From assembly GCF_014650895.1 (NCBI RefSeq), contig NZ_BMVV01000001.1, positions 62,001-126,000 on the forward strand: a stretch of 64,000 bases of DNA, in the 5' to 3' direction. The stretch comes from Streptomyces omiyaensis (lineage in GTDB: Bacteria > Actinomycetota > Actinomycetes > Streptomycetales > Streptomycetaceae). The notes under the pieces are model-generated. The model ran no database searches. It worked only from the letters and a program-made list of their open reading frames with translations, and was not told the origin of the DNA. Made by a program: the position numbers and the translations under genes. The stretch's first letter is position 1. Each line of letters opens with the position of its first letter. This document shows, in pieces, positions 15,831 to 24,657 of this stretch.

Positions 15831-17468
15831 TCAGGAGCCCAGCAGCTCGTCCGCGTCGAGGATCCGGTAGGCGTACCCCTGCTCGGCCAGGAAGCGCTGC
15901 CGGTGCGCGGCGAAGTCCTGGTCGATGGTGTCGCGGGCGACGACCGAGTAGAAGTGCGCCTGGTGGCCGTCGGCCTTCGGACGCAGGACGCGGCCGAGGC
16001 GCTGCGCCTCCTCCTGGCGGGAGCCGAAGGTGCCGGAGACCTGGATGGCGACGGTCGCCTCCGGCAGGTCGATGGAGAAGTTGGCGACCTTGGAGACGAC
16101 GAGGACGTTGATCTCGCCGTTGCGGAAGGCGTCGAAGAGCCGCTCCCGCTCCTTGTTCGACGTCTCGCCCTTGATGACCGGGGCGTCGAGGTGCGCGCCG
16201 AGCTCGTCGAGCTGGTCGATGTACTGCCCGATGACGAGGATCTGCTGGCCGGCGAACTTCCGCACCAGGGCCTCCGTCACCCGCCGCTTCGTCGCCGTCG
16301 TCGCGCAGAAGCGGTACTTCTCCTCCGCCTCGGCCGTCGCGTAGGCGAGCCGCTCCGACTCGGTGAGGTTGACCCGCACCTCGACGCAGTCGGCGGGCGC
16401 GATGTACCCCTGCGCCTCGATCTCCTTCCACGGGGCGTCGAAGCGCTTGGGGCCGATCAGCGAGAAGACGTCCGCCTCCTTGCCGTCCTCGCGCACCAGG
16501 GTCGCGGTCAGGCCGAGCCGCCGGCGCGCCTGGAGGTCGGCGGTGAACTTGAAGACCGGCGCGGGCAGCAGGTGCACCTCGTCGTAGACGATCAGGCCCC
16601 AGTCGCGGGAGTCGAAGAGCTCCAGGTGCGGGTAGACGCCCTTCCGCCGGGTCGTGAGGACCTGGTAGGTGGCGATGGTGACCGGCCGGATCTCCTTCTT
16701 GGTGCCGGAGTACTCGCCGATCTCGTCCTCGGTCAGGGAGGTCCGCTTGACCAGCTCGTTCTTCCACTGGCGGGCGGAGACGGTGTTGGTGACGAGGATC
16801 AGCGTCGTCGCCTTCGCCTTCGCCATCGCCCCCGCTCCGACCAGCGTCTTCCCGGCGCCGCAGGGCAGCACGACGACGCCGGAGCCGCCGTGCCAGAAGC
16901 CCTCGACGGCCTGCCGCTGGTACGCCCGCAGGCTCCAGCCGTCCTCGGCGAGGTCGATCGGATGGGCCTCGCCGTCGACGTACCCGGCGAGGTCCTCGGC
17001 GGGCCAGCCCAGCTTCAGCAGCGTCTGCTTGATCTGGCCGCGCTCGGAGGGGTGGACGACGACCGTGTCGGGGTCGAGCCGGGCGCCGACGAGCGGCTGG
17101 ACCCGCTTCGACCGGAGGATCTCCTCCAGGACGGGCCGGTCGGTGGTGGTCAGCACCAGGCCGTGCGCGGGGTGCTTGGAGAGGGTGAGCCGCCCGTAGC
17201 GGTCCATGGTCTCGGCGATGTCGACGAGCAGCGCGTGCGGCACGGGGTAGCGGGAGTACTCCACGAGCGCGTCCACGACCTGCTCGGCGTCGTGGCCGGC
17301 GGCCCGGGCGTTCCACAGGCCGAGCGGCGTCACCCGGTACGTGTGGATGTGCTCGGGTGCCCGCTCCAGCTCGGCGAAGGGCGCGATGGCCCGCCGGCAG
17401 GCCTCGGCGAGTTCGTGGTCGACCTCCAGCAGCAGCGTCTTGTCGCTCTGGACGATCAGGCAGGACAC
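15831..17468 (-). CDS. XPB/Ssl2-like DNA repair helicase
   Basis: The product has 545 residues. An N-terminal domain of about 170 residues precedes two RecA folds. Walker A is LPCGAGKTLVGAG, motif II is VYDEVHLLPAP (DEVH as in XPB), motif III-like GLTATLVREDG, and motif VI QRLGRVLRPK. It is a 3'-5' superfamily 2 helicase of the actinobacterial XPB type, presumed to act in DNA repair or transcription-coupled processes. The start is the GTG at 17468 with GGAGG just upstream; a nearby ATG is out of frame. It is 198 bp from the next leftward gene, a helicase-associated protein probably linked to it. Confidence 0.94.
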   Translation of the reverse strand: MSCLIVQSDKTLLLEVDHELAEACRRAIAPFAELERAPEHIHTYRVTPLGLWNARAAGHDAEQVVDALVEYSRYPVPHALLVDIAETMDRYGRLTLSKHPAHGLVLTTTDRPVLEEILRSKRVQPLVGARLDPDTVVVHPSERGQIKQTLLKLGWPAEDLAGYVDGEAHPIDLAEDGWSLRAYQRQAVEGFWHGGSGVVVLPCGAGKTLVGAGAMAKAKATTLILVTNTVSARQWKNELVKRTSLTEDEIGEYSGTKKEIRPVTIATYQVLTTRRKGVYPHLELFDSRDWGLIVYDEVHLLPAPVFKFTADLQARRRLGLTATLVREDGKEADVFSLIGPKRFDAPWKEIEAQGYIAPADCVEVRVNLTESERLAYATAEAEEKYRFCATTATKRRVTEALVRKFAGQQILVIGQYIDQLDELGAHLDAPVIKGETSNKERERLFDAFRNGEINVLVVSKVANFSIDLPEATVAIQVSGTFGSRQEEAQRLGRVLRPKADGHQAHFYSVVARDTIDQDFAAHRQRFLAEQGYAYRILDADELLGS

Positions 17469-17666
17469 ACATACCTCCGCGGGCGGTGGCGAGGGAAACG
17501 TCCCACTCTACCCCGCCCCGACCCGCCCGTGCCTGGTCAGGAGGCGACCGACGGGGAGCCGCGCCGGCGGTGGGGCAGGGGTGCGCCGGGGCCGGCGCCG
17601 GCGGACTCGTCCAGGAAGACGAAGGACCCCTCCTGGCCGTGACGGGCCCCGCACGGCGCCCCGCCG

Positions 17667-20336
17667 TCAGGCGTCGTCGTCCGCCAGCTCGGCCACGCCC
17701 GTGATCCGGTGCAGCGGATAGGTCCTGACCTCGTCGGCCGTGTGGTCGTAGCCGGTCACGAAACCGCCCTCGACCCGCACCGGGGCGATGACCCGCTGGC
17801 TCGCCGCGCCCTCCGCGTTCACGTAGCCGATCCACACCGCCGAGCCCGTCATCGCCGCCGCCTGCACGGTCGCCAGGGTCTCGGCGGCCGAGGTGCGCGG
17901 CAGTCCGCCCGCGGTGACCGGGACCGCGGGCTCCTTCCGCACCGCCGTCGCCGCGCGGTCGCCGGCCCGGATCGCCCGCACCGCCGCCGTGAGCAGGGTG
18001 GCGTCCGGGGCCGGCGGTCCGTCGGGGACCGGCGCCGGGGCCGTGCGCGGCGGGGTGCGGTGGGTGTCGGTCCGGGTGATCAGGACGTCGCCCCCCGCCG
18101 ACTCGGCGGCCGGCGCGTACCCCATCGACCGCAGCCCTTCGAGGAGCGACGCCGGGTCCGTCTGCGCGGCGAGCACCGTCGGCGCGAGGCGGCGCAGCCG
18201 CAGCACGGCCGACCGGCGGTCGGCCATGATCTCGCCGAGCAGCGCGTCGTCGTCGCAGCGGACGTACGCGGACGCGGCGCCGATCCGCAGGTGCCCGTGC
18301 TTCCTCGCCACGTCGTCGATGAGGTAGGCGAGCGGCTGCGGCACCGGGGTGCGCGCGTGCGCGGCGAGGAAGGCGTGCAGGTCGGAGGCGGAGCGGCCGG
18401 TGTCGAGCGCCCGTCGCACCGAACCGGGCGTGAAGCGGTAGACGGTCGCGCCACCCTTCGACTCCACGTCCGCCAGGACCGCGAGCGCGTCGGCCAGCGG
18501 GCGCAGCAGCGGCCCGGGGGCGACCGCGGTCAGGTCGGCCTGGAGCAGGACGTGGTCGACGGCCCGCGGGAGCAGCGGTTCGAGGAGTTCCGCGGCGCGC
18601 TCCGCCGCGACCTCCGGCTCCACCCCGCCGCCCTCGGCTGACGGTTCCGCGGCCTTCGCGAGCGGCAGGTTGAGCAGGGCCCGGGCGTGCGTGGACAGCG
18701 CTCCGCGGCCGGTGACGCCCAGGAGCTCGGCGTCGCCGAGCGCCCACCGGGCCAGGCGCTCCCGCAGCTCGGCGGGGGGCCGGGGGGCGGCGGGCCGGGG
18801 GGCCGCGGCGGTCCGCGTCTCCGAGGCCCAGGGTCCGGCGGCGCCGGGGTCGGTGCCGTCGGCCGGGCCCGCGGCGGGGGCCGGGGGCCCGCCCGCCCGG
18901 GGCGCGGAGGAGGCGCCCCGCGTCGGCCGCTCCCAGCGGAGCCGCCCCAGCAGGGTCTCGGGGTCGGCCGCGGCGCCCGGGGGCAGGGTCGCCAGCAGGC
19001 CGAGGACCCGGTGGCGGACCTCGGGGGCCGCCGCGCGGTCCAGGTCCGGGCCGAGCGCGGACAGCGTCCGCCCCTTCGCGTCCTGGCCGCCGACCAGGCC
19101 GGGGGTGCGGGTCGCCGTGAGCCAGGCGGTGACCAGCCGGGCCCAGCGTTCGGCCGGCGGCCGGTCGAGCCAGTCGTCGTAGGCGGGCGTCGGCGCGTAC
19201 CGCTCGTCCGCCTCGCCGTCCGAGGCCAGCAGCCCCGCCCCGTACGCCAGTTCCAGCCAGAAGGCGGCCACCGGCTCGGGCACGTCCAGGGCCGTCGCGG
19301 TCCGCTTCAGGTCGCGCACGGACAGGCCGCCCGCCCGCAGCACCGCAGGGCCGCCGTGGTCCCACGACTTCAGCAGCTCCTCGACGGTCGCGAGCGCCGC
19401 GTAGGCCTGTCCGGCGGCGGCGCCGTCGACCGCTTCGGGGCGGTACTCGCGCGCCACCTCGAGCCGGGGCGCGTGCGGCTCCGGCGTCCGGTGCGCCCGC
19501 CCGCCCCGCAGGTGCAGCGCGACCTCGCGCGGCAGGACCATCGTGCGCGGCGACACGGGCAGCAGCAGGCCCCGGTCGCGCAGCCATCCCACCGGAGGCG
19601 TCGGCTTCGCGGTCACCTCGCCGTACGGCGGGCCCCACACGAGCCGGTCGAGGACGGACAGCGCCTCCGGCGGCGCCGTGTCGAGCAGGGCCGCCATCCG
19701 CTCCCGGTCGGTGAAGAGGGCCGTCAGCGCGGCGACCGCCGACACCGGGTCGTGCGTGGACGGCAGCCCGGCCGCCGCCACGATCTCCTGGAGCCGCCCC
19801 GGCGACATGCCCGCCGTGGCCTCCGCGACGGTCGGCCCGAGTCCGGTGGGGGAGGGGTGCTGCGGTGACGGCGACAGCAGTTCGCGGGCGGTCCGCACCA
19901 GTCGCAGCCGGTCGTCCTCGCCCCACACCAGGGCCTGCTCGCGCAGCAGCGCCACCGCGCGGGGCAGCGCCTCGGCGACCTCGGGGGACCGTGCGGCCTC
20001 CGGGGCCTCCGGGTCGCCGCCGCCGAGCAGGCCGAGCAGGACGGGGTACGGCGCCGGGTCCGGCGCCACCGCCAGCGTCTCCGCCACCTGGAGCGAGAAC
20101 CGGTCGAGCCGTTCGAGCGCCCGCACCACGGACGCCCGCGTCCCGGCCCGGGTCGCCAGCTGCGTCACGTCGTTCGGCACCGGGCCGAGCAGGTCGGGGC
20201 GGGCCCGCAGCAGCGCCGCCAGCCCGTCGTCGCCGCGCGCCCGCAGCGCCTCGGCCAGCGTGCGCGGGCTTCCCGCGGTCCCACTCGGACGTCCCTCGGG
20301 CACGTGCGCCTCCCGGTCCAGCTCGCCGATCCCCAT
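17667..20336 (-). CDS. Helicase-associated (XPB/Ssl2-like N-terminal) domain protein
   Basis: The product has 889 residues and is rich in helix-forming Leu/Ala/Arg repeats with no Walker motifs. The C-terminal part (TVYRFTPGSVRRALDTGRSASDLHAFLAAH written in pieces: RRALDTGRSA, then PLAYLIDDVARKHGHLRIG) matches the helicase_C_3 or XPB-N-terminal-like module that follows XPB genes in actinobacteria. The last 80 residues (VWIGYVNAEG...ASQRVIAPVR) look like a WYL-type ligand domain. The start at 20336 (MGIGELDREA) is preferred to 20420, which would overlap the divergent gene start. Likely a partner or regulator of the XPB-like helicase. Confidence 0.82.
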   Translation of the reverse strand: MGIGELDREAHVPEGRPSGTAGSPRTLAEALRARGDDGLAALLRARPDLLGPVPNDVTQLATRAGTRASVVRALERLDRFSLQVAETLAVAPDPAPYPVLLGLLGGGDPEAPEAARSPEVAEALPRAVALLREQALVWGEDDRLRLVRTARELLSPSPQHPSPTGLGPTVAEATAGMSPGRLQEIVAAAGLPSTHDPVSAVAALTALFTDRERMAALLDTAPPEALSVLDRLVWGPPYGEVTAKPTPPVGWLRDRGLLLPVSPRTMVLPREVALHLRGGRAHRTPEPHAPRLEVAREYRPEAVDGAAAGQAYAALATVEELLKSWDHGGPAVLRAGGLSVRDLKRTATALDVPEPVAAFWLELAYGAGLLASDGEADERYAPTPAYDDWLDRPPAERWARLVTAWLTATRTPGLVGGQDAKGRTLSALGPDLDRAAAPEVRHRVLGLLATLPPGAAADPETLLGRLRWERPTRGASSAPRAGGPPAPAAGPADGTDPGAAGPWASETRTAAAPRPAAPRPPAELRERLARWALGDAELLGVTGRGALSTHARALLNLPLAKAAEPSAEGGGVEPEVAAERAAELLEPLLPRAVDHVLLQADLTAVAPGPLLRPLADALAVLADVESKGGATVYRFTPGSVRRALDTGRSASDLHAFLAAHARTPVPQPLAYLIDDVARKHGHLRIGAASAYVRCDDDALLGEIMADRRSAVLRLRRLAPTVLAAQTDPASLLEGLRSMGYAPAAESAGGDVLITRTDTHRTPPRTAPAPVPDGPPAPDATLLTAAVRAIRAGDRAATAVRKEPAVPVTAGGLPRTSAAETLATVQAAAMTGSAVWIGYVNAEGAASQRVIAPVRVEGGFVTGYDHTADEVRTYPLHRITGVAELADDDA

Positions 20337-20412
20337 CCGCCCCACGTTATCCGCTGCGCAGGCGCTACCGTCAGGACCGGGACGGCGTTCGGCCGGACGG
20401 TGGAGGGGCGGC

Positions 20413-21423
20413 GTGGGCATCGAGAGCGACCGGATGGTCTTCGACTACCTGAGCGAGGTCGGCGACCTGGCCCAGCAGCGGCAGCTCCCGCCGGGCGAGC
20501 GCAGCGCGCTCGTCGCGGGTCTGCGCGACGAGATCGACCGCCGCCGCGCCACCCGTGGCGAGGAGTCCCCCAGGGCCGTCCGGGGGATCCTCGGCGACCT
20601 GGGCACCCCGGACGAGGTCGTGACGCGGGCGTCGGACGCGCCGCCGAGGAGCCGGGAGCCGGAGTGGTGGGCGGACCCGGATCCGGCCGCTCCGCCGTCC
20701 CCTTCCGGGTCCTCCCCGTCCTCCGCGTCCCCGCCCCCGTCCCCCTCCGCGTCCCCGTCCCGTTCCCCGCACGCGCCGCCGTCCGAGGGGGCGGCCGCCG
20801 CCCCGGTCCCGCACCCCCGGGGCTGGTGGCACGGCGGTCCGGACGGGCCGGAGGGCCCGGGCGGGCCGGACGGCACGGACATGATCGTGCCGGGCTTCGT
20901 GGGCGGCGTGGAGGCGCCGGAGCTCTTCCGCCCGCCGGAGCCCGAGGCGCCCGCGGAGGAGGAGCCGGGGGAGCCGGCCGCCCCCGCGGGCCGCGCCCGC
21001 CGCCTGGCCCGGCTGCTGCGCCGGCGCCGTCCCGAGGCGGAGCCGGCGCCGGAGGAGGCGGCGGGGGAGGGGCCGGTCCGGGCGCGCCGCGGCGTCGCCC
21101 GTCCGTTCCTGCTGCTGGCGGCGGTGCTGCTGGTCGCCGGCGCGGCGTTCGGCTGGCTGCTCGCGCTCGCCGCCGGCTGGCTCATCGCGTACGGCTCCCG
21201 CCGGCTGACCCCGGGCCAGGTGAAGCGGGCCGTCTTCGTCCTGCCGGGCCTCGCGGCGGCGGGCGGCGTCGCCTGGCTGTGGGGCCGTCTCCAGGGCCGC
21301 TGGGGCGAGCCGGTCCCGGCGGGCGCCCTGCACGCGGCCCTCTCCGAGACCTGGCCCTGGACCCTCCGGGCCGCCGCCCTGCTCTCGGCCCTCTACCTGC
21401 TGCACCACTCCCGCCGTCCCTGA
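20413..21423 (+). CDS. Membrane protein with Pro/Ser-rich linker, function unknown
   Basis: The product has 336 residues. Residues 1-75 are helical and soluble (FDYLSEVGDLAQQRQLPPGE, then ILGDLGTPDEVVTRASD), resembling the small helical segments of DUF1700-like proteins. Residues about 80-215 are a low-complexity Pro/Ser/Gly/Glu linker. The C-terminal 110 carry three or four hydrophobic helices (PFLLLAAVLLVAGAAFGWLL, LAAGWLIAYG, VFVLPGLAAAGGVAWLWG). GGAGG at 20402-20406 places the start at the GTG 20413. It is divergent from the helicase-associated gene. No enzymatic motif is seen. Confidence 0.8.
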   Translation: MGIESDRMVFDYLSEVGDLAQQRQLPPGERSALVAGLRDEIDRRRATRGEESPRAVRGILGDLGTPDEVVTRASDAPPRSREPEWWADPDPAAPPSPSGSSPSSASPPPSPSASPSRSPHAPPSEGAAAAPVPHPRGWWHGGPDGPEGPGGPDGTDMIVPGFVGGVEAPELFRPPEPEAPAEEEPGEPAAPAGRARRLARLLRRRRPEAEPAPEEAAGEGPVRARRGVARPFLLLAAVLLVAGAAFGWLLALAAGWLIAYGSRRLTPGQVKRAVFVLPGLAAAGGVAWLWGRLQGRWGEPVPAGALHAALSETWPWTLRAAALLSALYLLHHSRRP

Positions 21424-21554
21424 CGGGCGGTCCCGGGGCGCGCCCGGCACGGCGGGCGGCGGCCGGGGGACCCTTCGGGCGGGAGGGGGGTCCGGCGGGG
21501 CGGGCCCCGGTCTCGGCAGCCGCCGTTTTCGAACACCCGGGCACAATGTCCCCC

Positions 21555-22181
21555 ATGACGACGAACACCTCCGTGGCCCCGCTGACCGTCGGGTTCGACC
21601 TCGACCTGACCCTCCTCGACACCCGTCCCGGCATTCGGGCGGCCTTCGTGGCCTTCTCGGAGAAGTACGGCGTCGCCGTCGACGCCGACCTCGTCGTCAC
21701 CCGCCTCGGCCCGCCGCTGGAGCAGGAGATGGCCCACTGGGTGCCCGCCGCGCAGGTCACCGAGATGACCGCCCGCTACCGCGCCCTCTACCCCGCGTAC
21801 GCGATCGAGCCGACCGTGCCCATGCCGGGCGCCCGGGACGCCCTCGACGCGGTCCGCGAGGCCGGCGGCCGGACGGTCGTCGTCACCGCCAAGAACGCCC
21901 CCGACGCCCAGCGCCACTTCGCCCACCTCGGCATCGAGCCGGGCGCGGTCGTCGGCCGCCTCTTCGCCGAGGCCAAGGCGGAGGCGCTGCGGGCCCACGG
22001 CGCCACGGTGTACGTCGGCGACCACGTCGGCGACGTGCGCGGCGCGAAGGCCGCCGGCGCCCTGTCGGTGGCCGTCGCGACCGGTCCGTGCGCCCCCGAG
22101 GAGCTGCGCGCCGCCGGTGCCGACGTGGTCCTGGAGGACCTGACGGACTTCCGCGCCTGGTGGGAGTCGTACGTCTCCTGA
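21555..22181 (+). CDS. HAD-superfamily phosphatase (phosphoglycolate phosphatase-like)
   Basis: The product has 208 residues. Motif I is VGFDLDLTLLDT (nucleophile Asp and general acid Asp), motif II is VVVTAKN, and motif IV is YVGDHVGDVRGAK. The cap is helical and C1-type, like phosphoglycolate phosphatase and related house-cleaning HAD enzymes of the cytosol. Two in-frame ATGs, 21546 and 21555, are possible; the later one is chosen without a strong ribosome-binding site for either. It converges on the small membrane protein gene at 22193. Confidence 0.9.
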   Translation: MTTNTSVAPLTVGFDLDLTLLDTRPGIRAAFVAFSEKYGVAVDADLVVTRLGPPLEQEMAHWVPAAQVTEMTARYRALYPAYAIEPTVPMPGARDALDAVREAGGRTVVVTAKNAPDAQRHFAHLGIEPGAVVGRLFAEAKAEALRAHGATVYVGDHVGDVRGAKAAGALSVAVATGPCAPEELRAAGADVVLEDLTDFRAWWESYVS

Positions 22182-22192
22182 CGCCGTCCCGG

Positions 22193-22468
22193 CTAGCCGG
22201 CGGAGCCGCTCCGGGCCTGCCGGCGCTGGGCCGCGACGGAGCGGAGCACCCCCGCGGCGGCGAGGGCGAAGCCGACGCCCATCAGCATCGACACGAGGTA
22301 GGCGACGGTCGGGAAGGGGTCGGTCCCGAGGAAGAGCGGGGCCACCGTGACCAGCGTGGCGAGCGCGCCGACGGCGAAGACGACGACGCCGGCCTTCACG
22401 AGTCCGTCGCCCGGGGCGGAGTCGTCCACGGAATCGCTCACCGCTCCTGCGGGGGTTTCACTGCGCAT
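22193..22468 (-). CDS. Small two-helix membrane protein
   Basis: The product has 91 residues: a short acidic N-terminus (MRSETPAGAVSDSVDDSAPGDG), two hydrophobic helices (AGVVVFAVGALATLVTVAPL and VAYLVSMLMGVGFALAAAG) and a basic tail (RSVAAQRRQARSG). This is a common Streptomyces architecture without an assigned function. The ATG at 22468 is preferred over one further upstream because the shorter form begins at a sensible N-terminus. It is divergent from the cold-shock gene. Confidence 0.75.
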   Translation of the reverse strand: MRSETPAGAVSDSVDDSAPGDGLVKAGVVVFAVGALATLVTVAPLFLGTDPFPTVAYLVSMLMGVGFALAAAGVLRSVAAQRRQARSGSAG

Positions 22469-22612
22469 CAGGTCAGGGTAGTTCCCTGGCCACAGGAACA
22501 CTTCGGCGGCGTCTTGTCACCGGCTCCCCGGCCGCTAGCCTTGGGGGTCGGCGGGCCGCTTCGACCCGCTGTTTTTGCTACCCCGACGAGTCGACGAGGA
22601 CTGAGGACAGAC

Positions 22613-22996
22613 GTGCCTACCGGCAAGGTCAAATGGTTCAACAGCGAGAAGGGCTTCGGCTTTCTCTCCCGCGACGACGGCGGTGACGTCTTCGTGCACT
22701 CGTCGGTGCTCCCTGCCGGGGTCGACGCACTGAAGCCGGGCCAGCGGGTGGAGTTCGGCGTCGTCGCCGGCCAGCGGGGTGACCAGGCTCTCTCGGTGAC
22801 GATTCTCGACCCGACGCCGTCGGTGGCGGCGGCGCAGCGCCGCAAGCCCGACGAGCTGGCGTCGATCGTGCAGGACCTGACGACGCTCCTGGAGAACATC
22901 ACGCCGATGCTGGAGCGCGGCCGGTACCCCGACAAGGCGGCCGGCAAGAAGATCGCGGGCCTGCTGCGGGCGGTCGCGGACCAGCTGGACGTCTGA
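22613..22996 (+). CDS. Cold-shock domain RNA-binding protein with C-terminal extension
   Basis: The product has 127 residues. Residues 1-66 are a cold-shock domain with RNP1 KGFGFLSRD and RNP2 VFVHSSVL. The remaining 60 residues (KPDELASIVQDLTTLLENIT, then PDKAAGKKIAGLLRAVADQL) are helical, characteristic of the longer 127-residue actinobacterial form rather than the 67-residue CspA type. It likely binds single-stranded RNA. GAGGA at 22603-22607 supports the GTG start at 22613. A strong terminator follows at 23008. It sits beside the menaquinone genes, as in other Streptomyces. Confidence 0.93.
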   Translation: MPTGKVKWFNSEKGFGFLSRDDGGDVFVHSSVLPAGVDALKPGQRVEFGVVAGQRGDQALSVTILDPTPSVAAAQRRKPDELASIVQDLTTLLENITPMLERGRYPDKAAGKKIAGLLRAVADQLDV

Positions 22997-23007
22997 CCGG
23001 ACACGGT

Positions 23008-23045
23008 CGCGCGGGCCCCCGGGGATCCCCCCGGGGGCCCGCGCG
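23008..23045. terminator. Strong bidirectional hairpin terminator
   Basis: A perfect 17-bp stem (23008-23024 with 23029-23045) closes a 4-nt ATCC loop between the convergent cold-shock gene and mqnD. There is no long T-tract, but such GC-rich hairpins are the usual Streptomyces terminators. Confidence 0.85.
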
Positions 23046-23061
23046 CTTCCCGGGGCGGTCC

Positions 23062-23913
23062 TCACGGGAACGACAGCGCGCGCGGGCCGAGGGGCGGCAC
23101 CAGCCCCTCGGCCGCGGCACGGGTGAGCAGCCCCCGGACCGCCGCGTAGCCGTCCTCGCCGAGGTCGGCGGTGAACTCGTTCACGTACAGCCCGATGTGC
23201 TGGTCGGCGACCTTCGGGTCCATCTCCTGCGCGTGCTCCATGACGTAGGGCCGCGAGGCGGCCGGGTCGTCCCACGCCATCCGCACCGAGCGCCGGGCGG
23301 AGTCGGCGAGCAGCCGCAGCGTCTCCTCGCCGAGCGAGCGGCGGGCGACGATCGCGCCGAGCGGGATCGGCAGCCCGGTGGTGGACTCCCAGTGCTCGCC
23401 CATGTCGGCGAGGCAGTGCAGCCCGTACGCGGTGTAGGTGAAGCGGGCCTCGTGGATGACGAGCCCCGCGTCGACCTTGCCGTCGCGCACGGCGGGCATG
23501 ATCTCGTGGAACGGCATCACGACGACCTCGCCGACGCCGCCCGGCACGGTCTCCGCCGCCCACAGCCGGAAGAGCAGGTAGGCGGTCGAGCGCTCGCTCG
23601 GCACCGCCACCGTCTTCCCGGCGAGGTCGGCGCCGGTCCCGGCGTCCCGGGTCAGCACGAGCGGGCCGCAGCCCCGGCCGAGGGCGCCGCCGCAGGGCAG
23701 CAGCGCGTACTCGTCGAGGATCCACGGCAGGACGGCGTACGAGACCTTGAGGACGTCGTGGCCGTCGGTGCCGCTCTCGGCCCAGCCGTTGGTGACGTCG
23801 ATGTCGGCGAAGGTGACGTCGAGGCGGGGCGCGCCGGGTACCCGTCCGTGGGCCCAGGCGTCGAAGACGAAGGTGTCGTTCGGGCAGGGCGAGTAGGCGA
23901 TCTTCAGCTGCAC
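23062..23913 (-). CDS. mqnD: 1,4-dihydroxy-6-naphthoate synthase (futalosine pathway)
   Basis: The product has 283 residues. It begins MQLKIAYSPCPNDTFVF, the hallmark of MqnD, and continues with a periplasmic-binding-protein-like fold (VLKVSYAVLPWILDEYALLP, then VPSERSTAYLLFRLW, FHEIMPAVRDGKVDAGLVIHE). MqnD cleaves cyclic dehypoxanthinyl futalosine to 1,4-dihydroxy-6-naphthoate in menaquinone synthesis. Its start overlaps the end of mqnB by 10 nt, showing translational coupling. Menaquinone is the respiratory quinone of Streptomyces, so this is core metabolism. Confidence 0.96.
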   Translation of the reverse strand: MQLKIAYSPCPNDTFVFDAWAHGRVPGAPRLDVTFADIDVTNGWAESGTDGHDVLKVSYAVLPWILDEYALLPCGGALGRGCGPLVLTRDAGTGADLAGKTVAVPSERSTAYLLFRLWAAETVPGGVGEVVVMPFHEIMPAVRDGKVDAGLVIHEARFTYTAYGLHCLADMGEHWESTTGLPIPLGAIVARRSLGEETLRLLADSARRSVRMAWDDPAASRPYVMEHAQEMDPKVADQHIGLYVNEFTADLGEDGYAAVRGLLTRAAAEGLVPPLGPRALSFP

Positions 23914-24650
23914 GGCCGGACCTCCGACAGGGTGGTTTCGAGTGCGGTCACGGCCCGGCGCAGGGCGCCCAGGGCGTCACCGATGCGCCAGGCGGCGCGG
24001 TCGCGGGGTCCGACGGCGTTCGACACGGCCCGCAGTTCCAGGACGGCGACGCCGTGCGCGGCGGCGGCCTCGGCGACCCCGAAGCCCTCCATCGCCTCGG
24101 CGGCGGCCCCCGGGTGGCGGGCGGCGAGCTCCCCGGCGCGGGCGGCACCGCCGGTCACGGTGGAGACGGTCAGCACGACCCCGGTGGTGTGCGGGAGCCC
24201 GGCGGCCGCGAGGGCGGCGGCGGCGGGTCCGGTGAGGGCGGGCGGCACGCGGTGCAGGGAGCGGCCGAAGCCCAGCTCCTCGACGGGCAGGAACCCCTCG
24301 GGGGTGTCGGCGCCCAGGTCGGCGGCGACGATCGCGTCGGCGACGACGAGCGAGCCGAGCGGGGCGCGGCCGGGGAAGCCGCCGGCGATCCCGGCGGAGA
24401 CGACGAGCCCGTACGGCTCGCCGGCGAGCGCGCCGCGGGTCAGCACGGCGCCGGTCGCGGCGGCGGCCGCCGCGGGCCCCACGCCGCCCACGAGGACGTC
24501 GACGGTGCGGTCCGGCGCGTGGTGCCGGCGCAGCGCGAGGCCGCCCGGCACGGGAAGCTCCCCGCCCGGGAGGGCGGGCGTCGCGAGACCGCCGGCGACG
24601 GAGTCCGCCTCCGCCGCCACGGCCGTCACGATCAGGATCCGGCGGTGCAC
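23904..24650 (-). CDS. mqnB: Futalosine hydrolase
   Basis: The product has 248 residues of the nucleoside phosphorylase/MTA-nucleosidase fold: ILIVTAVAAEADSVAGGL, then VLVGGVGPAAAAAATGAVL, VVSAGIAGGFPG and EAMEGFGVAEAAAAHGV (the conserved Glu/Met ribose-binding segment). MqnB removes hypoxanthine from futalosine in the menaquinone pathway. The start is the GTG at 24650; a GAAGGA lies about 14 nt upstream inside the end of the lipoprotein gene. It forms an operon with mqnD downstream and probably the lipoprotein upstream. Confidence 0.94.
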   Translation of the reverse strand: MHRRILIVTAVAAEADSVAGGLATPALPGGELPVPGGLALRRHHAPDRTVDVLVGGVGPAAAAAATGAVLTRGALAGEPYGLVVSAGIAGGFPGRAPLGSLVVADAIVAADLGADTPEGFLPVEELGFGRSLHRVPPALTGPAAAALAAAGLPHTTGVVLTVSTVTGGAARAGELAARHPGAAAEAMEGFGVAEAAAAHGVAVLELRAVSNAVGPRDRAAWRIGDALGALRRAVTALETTLSEVRPCS

Positions 24651-24657
24651 CGGAGGA

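Noticed and set aside
17538..17660. Protein-like reverse-strand stretch ending SPSVAS between the two helicase-region genes
   Set aside because: Composition resembles a real C-terminus (FVFLDESAG) but there is no ATG, GTG or TTG start in frame with a ribosome-binding site.
15175..19926. Reverse-strand open frame of about 1,580 codons across the helicase region
   Set aside because: Out-of-frame shadow of the helicase-associated and XPB-like genes, Arg/Pro-rich and featureless.
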